A stretch of DNA of 64,000 bases. It comes from Alphaproteobacteria bacterium (GTDB lineage Bacteria > Pseudomonadota > Alphaproteobacteria > CALKHQ01). The DNA lies in assembly GCA_041396705.1 (NCBI GenBank), contig JAWKYB010000002.1, forward strand, positions 310,001 through 374,000, written 5' to 3'. The notes under the pieces are model-generated. The model saw only the letters and a list, made by a program, of their open reading frames with translations, did no database searches and was not told the origin of the DNA. The translations under genes were made by a program, and so were the position numbers. How positions within the stretch are numbered: position 1 is the first letter of the stretch; every line of letters begins with the position of its first letter. Shown here one piece after another: positions 27,998 through 35,922 of the stretch.

Positions 27998-28465
27998 CGT
28001 CGACGGGCTGAAGCAGCGCCAACCTGCGGACCGCTGAAATGTCCATCATCACGCCAGATCGCGCGCATGATGACCGTCGCCCGCGATGATCTTTCCAAAG
28101 CCGACGCGGTGACGATCGCCACAATCGAAACCGCTGTTCGGCGCTCCGCACAGCGCGCCACTTGTTCGATCGCTTCCAGGCGATGATCCGACAGCGCAAG
28201 AGCGAGGACCTGCAGCGCTGGCTTCAGGACGCCGCCTCTGGCTCGCGTCCTTCGCAGGGGGCTGAAGGCCGACGAATGCGCGGTCGCCGCCGCGCTGTCC
28301 GAGCCTTGGTCAAACTGGACAGACGGAAGGCCAGATCACCAAGCTGAAGCTCGTCAAGCGGCAGATGTATGGCCGTGCCAATCTCGATCTTCTTCGCGCC
28401 CGATTGATCGGAGCCGAACGATGAACCCTCAGTGTGCACCGAGATTGGGTCAGAGCCCCGATCCA

Positions 28466-28770
28466 ACGCCGATTGACACCGAAGCTCGCCGCGCTCCTCG
28501 ACGACGCCGAGACCGACGTGCTCGCCTAAGCTATGACCTTCCCGCCCAACATCGGGCCCAGCTGTAATCGACCAACCCCCTCGAGCGGCTGAACGGCGAG
28601 ATCAAGCGGCGCACCGAGGTGGTCGGAATCTTCCCCAATGAGGCCGCCATCCGCCGCCTCGTCGGCGCCATCCTCTTGGAGCAGAACGACGAATGGGCGG
28701 TCCAGCGCGCCCGCTACATGACGCTGGAAACCATCGCCCTACTCAGCGATGATCCCCTGTCAGCCTGCCC
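28466..28770 (+). pseudogene. IS256-family transposase C-terminal remnant
   Basis: Right of ISL3 copy 2 are LAALLDDAETDVLAY, then a stop, and then TNPLERLNGEIKRRTEVVGI, FPNEAAIRRLVGAILLEQND and RARYMTLETIALLSDDP. NPLERLNGEIKRRT followed by an FPN segment is the characteristic C-terminal end of IS256-type transposases and contains the catalytic Glu region. It belongs to a different element from the nested one. Up to about 29,068 nothing else is recognisable. Confidence 0.7.
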
Positions 28771-29068
28771 GCCGTGGCCGCCTGACACCCCGGCCCAACC
28801 CACCGGGACACCGCGCTACCCCCGCGCGCTCCTACACCACCACCGGGGACACGATCCTGCCAAGCTACGCACGGATGCTGCCTAGCATGTCGCCTGACGC
28901 CAACACAGACGCATGGCCCACCGGGCGCTGCGCATTATAATTTCAAGTAATTGCGTTGGTGCGCGTGAGCTATGCTGCGCGCGGCTGCAGACCAGTGATC
29001 CAAGCTGGCAATCATTTCGCGGGGCATGCACGAAGTGCCTTTCCCCCGGGGGCCACGGGAGCCTGGAC

Positions 29069-30133
29069 ATGCGCGGTGTCGTTCACGGGGAATAGAACGC
29101 TCGAGGTCACAACCTTCCCTGACCCCGCCCCCGGGCCGGGCCAGGCCGTCATCCGGATGAAGGCTTCGGGCATATGCGGCAGCGACCTTCATTTCTACCG
29201 CGCGGAGGATCGACGCCCAGCTCGCCGCGCAGGGGTTCAAGCTCTCCCGGGACCGCGCCATGGACACGGCGGATCATCGCCGGGCATGAGCCCTGTGGCG
29301 TGATCGAGGAGGTGGGACCGGACGTCGACCCGTCGCGGTTCCGCATGGGCGACCGCGTCATGGTCTTTCACTATGAAGGCTGCGGCGTCTGTGACCATTG
29401 CCGCAGCGGTTGGACGCAGATGTGCGATGACGGCGCCGCCCCGCACGGTGCCGTGCTGCATGGCGGTCACGCCGACTTCATGCGTGTCCCGGTCTCGACG
29501 CTGGTCAAGCTCCCGGATGAGATTTCCTTCGTCGGTGGCGCGGCGATTGCCTGCGGAACCGGAACCGCCTACGGCGCCATCTGCCGGCTGGGCGTGAGTG
29601 CGCGCGACACGCTGGCGGTCTTCGGACTCGGGCCCGTCGGGCTCTCGGTCGTCCAGCTCGCCTCTGCCATGGGTGTGCCCGTGATCGGCATCGACATCGA
29701 TGCTAGCCGGGTCGAGGCCGCACGGCGCTTCGGAGCGGCTCACGTCGTCAATGGCATGACCGATGATCCGGTCGCGGAGGTCCGCAAGCTCACCAAGGGA
29801 AAGGGCGCATCCTGCGCTCTGGATTGCGCCGGTGGCGAGACCGCACGGGCCCAGGCCGTTCGCAGCACGGCACCATGGGGCCGCATCGCCCTGGTCGCCG
29901 TGGGCGGCAGTTTCAACGTGATCGGCTGGAACGACATCATCAAGAGCCAGCGCACGATCATCGGCTCGTACACGTTCTCGATCATGGGAATGCGGCAGTG
30001 CGCCGAGTTCATCACCGATCATGGCGTCGACATCGATCGGATTTTCAGCGACCGCTGGCCACTCACCGAGGCGGCACAGGCCTATGAGAGGTTCGACAGC
30101 CAGGCCAGTGGAAAAGGCGTTTTCATGCTTTGA
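29069..30133 (+). pseudogene. Zinc-dependent alcohol/polyol dehydrogenase, frameshifted near the N-terminus
   Basis: An ATG at 29,069 with GGGAG upstream opens MRGVV but meets a stop at once. The true sequence FTGNRTLEVTTFPDPAPGPG and IRMKASGICGSDLHFYRAED (catalytic-Zn Cys) continues in a second frame. From RRIIAGHEPCGVIEEVGPDV onward a third frame is intact for nearly 290 residues, with the structural-Zn cluster CGVCDHCRSGWTQMC and the NAD loop GLGPVGLSVVQLA, ending ASGKGVFML. At least two indels lie between 29,085 and 29,260. Medium-chain dehydrogenases of this sort oxidise sugar alcohols or sugars, which fits the neighbouring sugar loci. Confidence 0.85.
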
Positions 30134-30241
30134 AGGCGACCTGTTAGAGGTTGTCCATTCGACACCGGTCGGGAAAAGAAAGTTGGGCCGGTAGTCTCGC
30201 TGGCAACCCGCACAACTACTGTGATCGCCAGAGTGGCAACT

Positions 30242-30885
30242 TCAGCTTTCGAGATAGGCAGAGAGCACCGCCGCCGTTCCCTTGGCATGGAGATGGGTCA
30301 GCCAGCGATCGAAAGCGTTGGCAAATGTTGGCGAGGCGACCAAGTCGCCATAGATTTGTGCCATACTGAGCCAAGCACGCGGCGCCTGTTTTGCTTCTGC
30401 CGCGCGTGCCGTCAGCGCCGCCCAATGCGGGTCGTTCGGTTGAATCGTCGCGCCGTCCTCTGTTTCGCCGAAGCAGTAGCGCGCCCAAAGCGCCTCGACC
30501 AGCGCAAGGCCCACCACAGAACCGCCGGACGCCAGTCTCTCACGGACCAATGGCAGGATGAACCCGGGATGCCGGCTTGAGCCATCGAACGCTACTCGCC
30601 GGGTCGTATCGCCGATTATCGGGTTTGAAAATCGCCGCAGGATCAGATCGAGGTACTCGGCCGGTGACACACCGGGCACCGCGGCGACGTGCGGCAAGAT
30701 CTCTTCGGATTCAACCTTGCGCAGCAACCCCAGGACCAGCCGGTTGTCCATGCAGCCTGAGATCGTCTCGATTCCCAGGAGCGCACCCGCATTGGCGATG
30801 ACCTGGTGGCCGCCGTTCAAGATGCGGACCATGCGGGTCACCTTGAAGTCGACAACGAAGCTCAGGCTCTTGCAGGCCTCCTCGG
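30242..30885 (-). pseudogene. C-terminal half of a mannitol/fructuronate-type dehydrogenase
   Basis: About 200 residues of the polyol-specific long-chain dehydrogenase family: RMVRILNGGHQVIANAGALL, the segment NRLVLGLLRKVESEEILPHV, RRFSNPIIGDTTRRVAFDGS and GLALVEALWARYCFGETEDG, ending SAYLES. The whole NAD-binding N-terminal half is missing. In active enzymes the catalytic motif is K-x4-N-x2-H. Here the Lys position appears to be Met (MVRILNGGH). The upstream breakpoint lies inside the end of the glycosyltransferase gene, so the junction is a rearrangement scar. It converges on the dehydrogenase gene at 29,069. Confidence 0.75.
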
Positions 30886-32052
30886 CAGGTGGCCGCAGCG
30901 GTTTGTGACAAGCCGCTCGATCAGCGTGGTCGCGTTGGCCGCGCCGGCTAGGTCCAGCGCCGTCGGCGAAGGGCGAAAGCGCAAGAGCTCCGGGATTGCC
31001 CGGGCCAGCGCATCCGCCGACAGCAGCCGCGGTTCGAGCAGCATCAACGCGCGCAACTCTGCCAAGCGCTTGGCCCTGTCGAGTTGCTCATCCTCGGATT
31101 CCTGGTGAAAGGGCACCACCAGCGCCGAGACCCCGGAATACAGGATGTCCATGGCGGTGTTGTAGCCACACTGGCTGATAGAGGCTGTCGCCGCGGCCAG
31201 TTCGGCGCCGACATCGGGCACCGAGCGGACGATCTCGACTCCTTCCCGATCGGTTGCGTGTTGCTGCAGCGCGGACCACTCGTCGTCGGGTAGGAACGGC
31301 CCGGCGATCATCCGCATCGGCGGTCGGTGGGCATCATCGAGCCGGCGATGCGCATCCAATGCCGCGCGCAGCAGAGCCCCGCCGACAACGCCGCCGCCGA
31401 CGGAGACGACGATCCGTCGCTCGCGCGTTCCGGGCGCAACGGTTCGGGTGGGCAGCACGAATCCGGAATAGTGTATGGGCACCGCAAGCGGCTGATCTGG
31501 CTGGAATGACTCTTCCAGGCGCGCAAAGCGCGGATCGGAGTGTGCGATCACGACATCGAAGTAGCGGTTCAACTGATCGCACGCCCAACGGTCGTGGGCT
31601 TCCTTCTTGCGACGGCTCTTGACCAGGATATCGCGCAGGCTGCAGCAGACGAGCGGCCTGTCGGCGCCCATGGCGTGCGCGGCGTCGAGCAGTCGTGTCA
31701 GCTCGTCGGCGAACTTGCGCCGCCCGAATGGAAACAGCTCGATCACCAGCACCTGCGGTCGACGCTTGCCCAGCAATGTGAGCATCGTCTCAGAACGCCC
31801 CGCCTTCGCGCGGTCGACGGTGAAGCGTGGATCGGGGCTGTATAGCTTCTTGTCTTCGCCCATTGCCAGGGGCGGCAGGGAGACGATCTCGACCTTCTCG
31901 GGCAAACGCAGGCCCGACGGCAGTTGGCCGCCATTGAGCAGGGTTACCCGGAACCGTCTCGCCAAGGCCTCGGCCAGCGCAAAGGAGCGCACGAGGTGGC
32001 CCATGCCGAGCGAGTGCTGGCAGTAGAACAGCAGTTCCGGCGGTGCGTTCAT
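30862..32052 (-). CDS. Glycosyltransferase, COG4671/MurG-like
   Basis: Protein of 396 residues. The N-terminal motif LLFYCQHSLGMGHLVRSFAL is a UDP-sugar glycosyltransferase (GT-B) opening with the glycine-rich GMGH loop. The C-terminal half has IVVSVGGGVVGGALL and SQCGYNTAMDILYSGVSALV, the donor-binding region. No signal peptide; cytosolic or membrane-associated. Its ATG overlaps the stop of the ABC exporter gene (ATGA). The last residues (CGHLPRRPARA) run into the truncated dehydrogenase remnant, so the natural C-terminus may have been replaced. It resembles the glycosyltransferase half of the receiver-fusion protein at the other end of the operon. Confidence 0.85.
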   Translation of the reverse strand: MNAPPELLFYCQHSLGMGHLVRSFALAEALARRFRVTLLNGGQLPSGLRLPEKVEIVSLPPLAMGEDKKLYSPDPRFTVDRAKAGRSETMLTLLGKRRPQVLVIELFPFGRRKFADELTRLLDAAHAMGADRPLVCCSLRDILVKSRRKKEAHDRWACDQLNRYFDVVIAHSDPRFARLEESFQPDQPLAVPIHYSGFVLPTRTVAPGTRERRIVVSVGGGVVGGALLRAALDAHRRLDDAHRPPMRMIAGPFLPDDEWSALQQHATDREGVEIVRSVPDVGAELAAATASISQCGYNTAMDILYSGVSALVVPFHQESEDEQLDRAKRLAELRALMLLEPRLLSADALARAIPELLRFRPSPTALDLAGAANATTLIERLVTNRCGHLPRRPARA

Positions 32053-33845
32053 CCGGCCACCCTGAGTTTCGCCCGATGCTCTTCGACCGACACCGACCGT
32101 ACGCGAGCATTCTCGATCTCGATCACATGGTCCGCCAGCCGGGTCAGCGCAGGCTGGTGCGTGACGGCGACGCAGGTGCGCCGCCCACGCAGGCCGGCCA
32201 GCGCGTCGACGATGGCGTCCTGCGAGTAGGGATCGACGTTGGCCAGCGGCTCATCGAGCAGCAGGATCGGGGCCTCGGTCAGCAACGCCCGCGCCAACGA
32301 CAGGCGCGCGCGCTGCCCACCGGAGAGGTTGATTCCGTTCTCGGCCAGGCTTGCGTCGAGCCCGCCGGGCGTCGCCGCGACGAACTCGGCCATACGGACC
32401 TTTTCCAGCGCAGACCAGATCTCGTCGTCGTCGGCGTCGCGCAGCGCAGGCAGCAGTGCCTCACGGATGGTGCCGGAGAATAGGTGGGTCTCCTGCAGCA
32501 TGGGCGCGAACTGGGCCCGGAGATCGCGGACCCGGATGCGGTGGATGGGTATGCCGTCGAGCAGGATCTCGCCCTGGGTGGGGTCGTAGAATCGCAGCAG
32601 CAGGTGCAGCAGCGTGCTCTTGCCGGCACCGCTGGGGCCGACGGCGACGACGAACTCACCGGGGGCGACGCTGAGCGACACGTCCTGCAGCACGGCCGTC
32701 GGCGGCGCATCCGAGTTCGCGGCACGATATCCGAAGCCCACGCCGCGGAACTCGATATGGCCGCGCGCGCGATCCAGGCCCAAGGCGTCGGACGCATCGA
32801 CGATCTCCGGCGTGCGATCGAGCAGGGCCGCAAGCTGCTCGCCTCGGGCCAGGCCGCGCGAGATCGACGAGGCCATCTCGTTCACCTTGGCCATCGGTCG
32901 CATCAGGTTGGCCAGGTAGGCGATGCCGACTGTGAGGTCGCCAACCGTCATCTGCCCACGCAGCACCAGCAATGCGCCGCCGCACAGGATAAGTGCGCCG
33001 CCGATCGCCTTGACGATCTCGAGCGTGCGCTCCATCGACACCGCCCGCCGGGCTTCCTGAACGCCGGCCTCGAGACTCAGCGTGTTCGCCTCGACAAAGC
33101 GCTGGCGAATCTTCTGCTCGGCGCTCAGCGCCATCGCGCTCGGCAGGCCGCGGACGATCTCCTGCGCAATGCCGGCAACGGCGCCCTCGCACCTGCGCTT
33201 CACCTTCGATGCCCGTTGCAGCGGCCGCGCGAACCGGCGGGTGAGCACACTGATGATGACGATGATGATGAGGCCGAGCAGCCCGAACAGCGGCTGCAAC
33301 CACAGGAGCGCGGCAAGCGCGGCGACCGCCGTCATCAGCTGGCGGATCGCCGTCGGGGCGCTCTTGCACAGCAGGCGGACGAACTGGGCGACGTCATCGA
33401 CCAGGCGCAGTCCGATCTCGCCGCTCTGGTCCGACGTGCGATAGGCCAGCGGCAGTCGCTGGACGTGGCGCAGCAGGCGGTCGCGGATCTCGAGCGTCAG
33501 CCGCTCCACGTTGCGGGCGTTCACATATTGCTCGAGGCCCGCGAACACGGTGCCGATCACGCCGATTGCCAACAGCGCGCCGGATAGCGCGATGACGATC
33601 ATGGTGTCGGTCGTGCCCGCCGCCATGGCCTGCAGCCACGCCGGCGCGGGCGCCGTGCCCAGCACGTTGTCAATGATCAGCTTCAGGGGCCATGGCGCGG
33701 CCAGGGTGGCCAGAATCGCCATCAGGCCGCACCCATAGGCGGCGACCATGCGCCAGCGATGGCGCCACAAGTCGGGCCAGAAGCGCTTGAGCACCTTGCC
33801 GGCGGCAACGTGCTCGTCCGCTCGTGCGCGGGATCCTGCGGTCAT
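32049..33845 (-). CDS. ABC exporter, fused membrane and ATPase domains
   Basis: Protein of 598 residues. The N-terminal half has about six membrane helices (for example MVAAYGCGLMAILATLAAPW, VIALSGALLAIGVIGTVFAG, FGLLGLIIIVIISVL). The C-terminal half has Walker A GPSGAGKST, signature LSGGQRAR, Walker B ILLLDEPLANVD and the switch His in AVTHQPA. This is the MsbA/lipid-A-exporter-like architecture used for lipid-linked sugars, peptides or glycans. It overlaps its neighbours by 4 bp on both sides (ATGA). In this operon it is the only transport gene, so it is likely to export the glycan or glycolipid the glycosyltransferases build. Confidence 0.93.
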   Translation of the reverse strand: MTAGSRARADEHVAAGKVLKRFWPDLWRHRWRMVAAYGCGLMAILATLAAPWPLKLIIDNVLGTAPAPAWLQAMAAGTTDTMIVIALSGALLAIGVIGTVFAGLEQYVNARNVERLTLEIRDRLLRHVQRLPLAYRTSDQSGEIGLRLVDDVAQFVRLLCKSAPTAIRQLMTAVAALAALLWLQPLFGLLGLIIIVIISVLTRRFARPLQRASKVKRRCEGAVAGIAQEIVRGLPSAMALSAEQKIRQRFVEANTLSLEAGVQEARRAVSMERTLEIVKAIGGALILCGGALLVLRGQMTVGDLTVGIAYLANLMRPMAKVNEMASSISRGLARGEQLAALLDRTPEIVDASDALGLDRARGHIEFRGVGFGYRAANSDAPPTAVLQDVSLSVAPGEFVVAVGPSGAGKSTLLHLLLRFYDPTQGEILLDGIPIHRIRVRDLRAQFAPMLQETHLFSGTIREALLPALRDADDDEIWSALEKVRMAEFVAATPGGLDASLAENGINLSGGQRARLSLARALLTEAPILLLDEPLANVDPYSQDAIVDALAGLRGRRTCVAVTHQPALTRLADHVIEIENARVRSVSVEEHRAKLRVAG

Positions 33846-34513
33846 CTGCTCTGCCTCCGACGCCCCTGTTCGGGCTGCCCGCGCGTCCCAAGCAGGTCCG
33901 CGTGCGGGGTGGGGTGCAGCGTCACCCTGCAGGCGCTGCCGTTGGGCATGCGCAGGCCGCGCAGCCCCTCGACAGGACTGTCGAGCAGCAGGCCGAGGAG
34001 CGCCTGGTTGACTCGCTTGTGGGCGACGATCAGCACGATGCCCGCCGAAATGTCGGCGCAGATCCGCGCCAGCCCGCAACGCACGCGCGCCCGCAGATCC
34101 GTGGCCGATTCGCCGCCTGGGAACCGGAACTGCGGGTCGTCATGGCGGCGCGAGGCGCTCAGCGTTGAGGAAACCGGATCGGCCCCGCTGCGCGATCGGC
34201 CTTGCAGGGCACCGAGGTGTTGTTCCATCAGCTCGTCGAGAATCTGCACGGGCAGCCCATGCCGCACCGCCGTCGGACATGCGGTCTGGACGCTGCGGAT
34301 CAGCGGGCTCGCGTAGATGGCGGTGAGCGGGAACGTCGCCAGCAGCGCGCACAACGCTTCCGCTTGCGCGCGCCCATGATCGGTCAGAGCCGGGTCCAAT
34401 TGTCCGGTGACGCGGTTTTCGCGGTTGAACGTCGTCTCGCCGTGGCGGACGACGATCAGCTCGCGCAGCGCGGAGGCGCTGGCTGCGGCTTGTCCATCGC
34501 CTTGCCACATCAT
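33842..34513 (-). CDS. Histidine phosphatase (phosphoglycerate-mutase-like)
   Basis: Protein of 223 residues, MMWQGDGQAAASASALRELI. The catalytic RHGETTFNREN motif with the phospho-acceptor His is present, followed by ASPLIRSVQTA (second Arg) and the second His in GIVLIVAHKRVNQALLG. Its ATG overlaps the stop of the kinase-like gene upstream, and its stop overlaps the ATG of the ABC exporter gene. Next to two APH-fold kinase-like proteins, a phosphatase suggests a phosphorylated sugar intermediate that is made and then dephosphorylated. That is inference. Cytosolic. Confidence 0.9.
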   Translation of the reverse strand: MMWQGDGQAAASASALRELIVVRHGETTFNRENRVTGQLDPALTDHGRAQAEALCALLATFPLTAIYASPLIRSVQTACPTAVRHGLPVQILDELMEQHLGALQGRSRSGADPVSSTLSASRRHDDPQFRFPGGESATDLRARVRCGLARICADISAGIVLIVAHKRVNQALLGLLLDSPVEGLRGLRMPNGSACRVTLHPTPHADLLGTRGQPEQGRRRQSR

Positions 34514-35922
34514 GCCGCCCTGCCCCTGGTATAGCCGAGCGGCGACAGGCGGCCGGCCGCTAGCGCCTCCGCTAGTTCGAGGGCGTGCTCGACCTGCCCA
34601 TCCAGCGGCTGCATCAGCGTGACCGCGCGGAAGATCTTCTCGGTGACGAGCCTCAGCGATGCGTGCCAGGCGACTTCCGCCAACCGCAACGGTGCGGCCG
34701 TCGCGTAGCCCTCGAGGAACGCCGCGAACGCGCGACTGGTCGTCGCCTCGTCCGCGCTGCGCAGTAGGCCATCCCACAGCACATAGGCGGCGAAGCGCCC
34801 GAGGTCACGCGCCACCGGCCCGACCGTCGCCTCATCGACGTCGATGATCGACACCCGATCCTCGTCGACCAGGATGTTGCCGGCGTGAAGGTCGCCGTGC
34901 ACGCACCCGATGCGCGGCGCGGCAGGCGCGGTCCGGTGCAGGCGCTCGCGGATGGCGTGCAGTCGCGCTGCAAGCCACGGCCATCCCTGCACAAGACAGG
35001 CGGCGCGCTCGTCGAGCCGGGCCAGGTCGTCCGCCTGGGTGCTTGCCTCGAGACCGGGGATGGTCGCGCCGTGCAGTGCGGCGACGGACGCCGCGACCTG
35101 TCGCAGAGTCGTTTCCGCCGCCGCAAACGGATCGAGGGACTGCCCGGGCGCCGCCTCCTGCCACGCGATGCGCGGGTCGGGGAACGTGCCGAGCGGCCTC
35201 GGCGTTACGAACCGGCCGAGGCGGCGCGCCTCCGCTTCCCAGAAGGCGGTCGCCGCGGCTTCGGTACGCGCGGTGCTCCCGGCGCCGCTCGTCTTTCCGA
35301 ACACGATCAGCTGGCGTTTTGCGCCGGAAGCGATGTGATCGAGGTGCAGCAGCAGCCGCACGCAGCAGCGGCGCTCATGCACGTAGCTGGCGATGATCGG
35401 CTCGCACGCAGTGATGCGATAGCCGCCACCGAGCGCGCGCTGCAGCATTTCGGGCGCAGCAGTCCCGGCAAGCCATGGCAGGTTGGCCAACAGCGGCAGC
35501 GCCGGCAGATGACGGTCATTGGGAAAGCTCCACAGGACCATCTCCCGGTCCTCCAACAGCATCAGGGGCGGGCCGAAGATGGGGCGGGCGACGAAGTCCT
35601 GCCGATAGCGCTCATAGCGGCCGCGTGCTGCACCGGTCTCGAACAGTCGTGCGCTGAGCCTCAGCGCGTGCCGTTCCCCATGCGCCGTTGCCGCGACAAC
35701 CCGATAGCCGATGCTGCAGCGCTGTCCCGGTGCGTATTTCACGCGCTCGACGACGCATTCGAGCACGCGTGCCGGGAATGCCGCTTCAACCAGCGCCCGC
35801 TCCAGTCGCGTCGCCATTGCACCGCCGTCGACGGCGAACGCGAGCCCCCGTGGGACGTCGCCTACGGGCAGCCGGCGATCGTCCGGTGCCGCCGGTCTTG
35901 GCTGGGTCATCGCCTCGGCCAT
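34510..35922 (-). CDS. APH-fold phosphotransferase-like protein B
   Basis: Protein of 470 residues. The ATG at 35,922 is chosen because GGAGGA lies just before it; an ATG four codons on would give a 4-bp overlap. An N-terminal lobe with VERVKYAPGQRCSIGYRVV is followed by a C-terminal catalytic lobe with CVHGDLHAGNILVDEDRVSI, the Brenner motif H-G-D-L-H-x2-N, and the metal-binding Asp in IIDVDEATVGPVARDLG. All residues expected for phosphotransfer are present. It is paralogous to the protein encoded directly upstream and shares the unusual VKYxPGxxCxIxY segment. Substrate unknown; a sugar or glycan is likely from context. Confidence 0.85.
   Translation of the reverse strand: MAEAMTQPRPAAPDDRRLPVGDVPRGLAFAVDGGAMATRLERALVEAAFPARVLECVVERVKYAPGQRCSIGYRVVAATAHGERHALRLSARLFETGAARGRYERYRQDFVARPIFGPPLMLLEDREMVLWSFPNDRHLPALPLLANLPWLAGTAAPEMLQRALGGGYRITACEPIIASYVHERRCCVRLLLHLDHIASGAKRQLIVFGKTSGAGSTARTEAAATAFWEAEARRLGRFVTPRPLGTFPDPRIAWQEAAPGQSLDPFAAAETTLRQVAASVAALHGATIPGLEASTQADDLARLDERAACLVQGWPWLAARLHAIRERLHRTAPAAPRIGCVHGDLHAGNILVDEDRVSIIDVDEATVGPVARDLGRFAAYVLWDGLLRSADEATTSRAFAAFLEGYATAAPLRLAEVAWHASLRLVTEKIFRAVTLMQPLDGQVEHALELAEALAAGRLSPLGYTRGRAA

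Larger units (their letters stand above)
25536..28424 (+). pseudogene. ISL3-family transposase interrupted by an insertion
   Basis: Starts MRQVCHVQSLLPSGLRVEHV in one of several frames. Better preserved than copy 1: RIRLETRRFRCGGAGCRRKI (zinc-ribbon end), RIVGIDDWAWKRGHRYGTIV with a candidate DDE Asp, IIDVLPDREAATVEAWLTAR, EARQVADRWHLMENASSAFL and CRNGAELWRRLKRAGFKGSL. The reading is cut at TEWATRRRR by the IS256-family element and resumes after it with AETAPTCGPLKCPSSRQIAR and a C-terminal DRFQAMIRQRKSEDLQRWLQ, ending at a TGA at 28,422-28,424. Inactive. Confidence 0.88.
25452..28457 (+). mobile_element. ISL3-family insertion sequence, copy 2, interrupted by an IS256-family element
   Basis: The left end reads GGCTCTGACTCAATTTCGGT and the right end, on the other strand, GGCTCTGACCCAATCTCGGT. 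Without the nested element (1,330 bp plus a 9-bp duplication) it would be 1,667 bp, close to copy 1. No clean 8-bp target duplication is seen (GCAATCAA on the left, CCGATCCA on the right), consistent with age or recombination between copies. Two same-orientation copies 19 kb apart flank the whole sugar-import operon and its regulator. Confidence 0.85.

Noticed and set aside
33240..33275. Repeated GATGATGACGATGATGATGAG as a microsatellite or regulatory repeat
   Set aside because: It lies within the exporter coding sequence and encodes the hydrophobic helix LIIIVIISVL; it is codon-driven.
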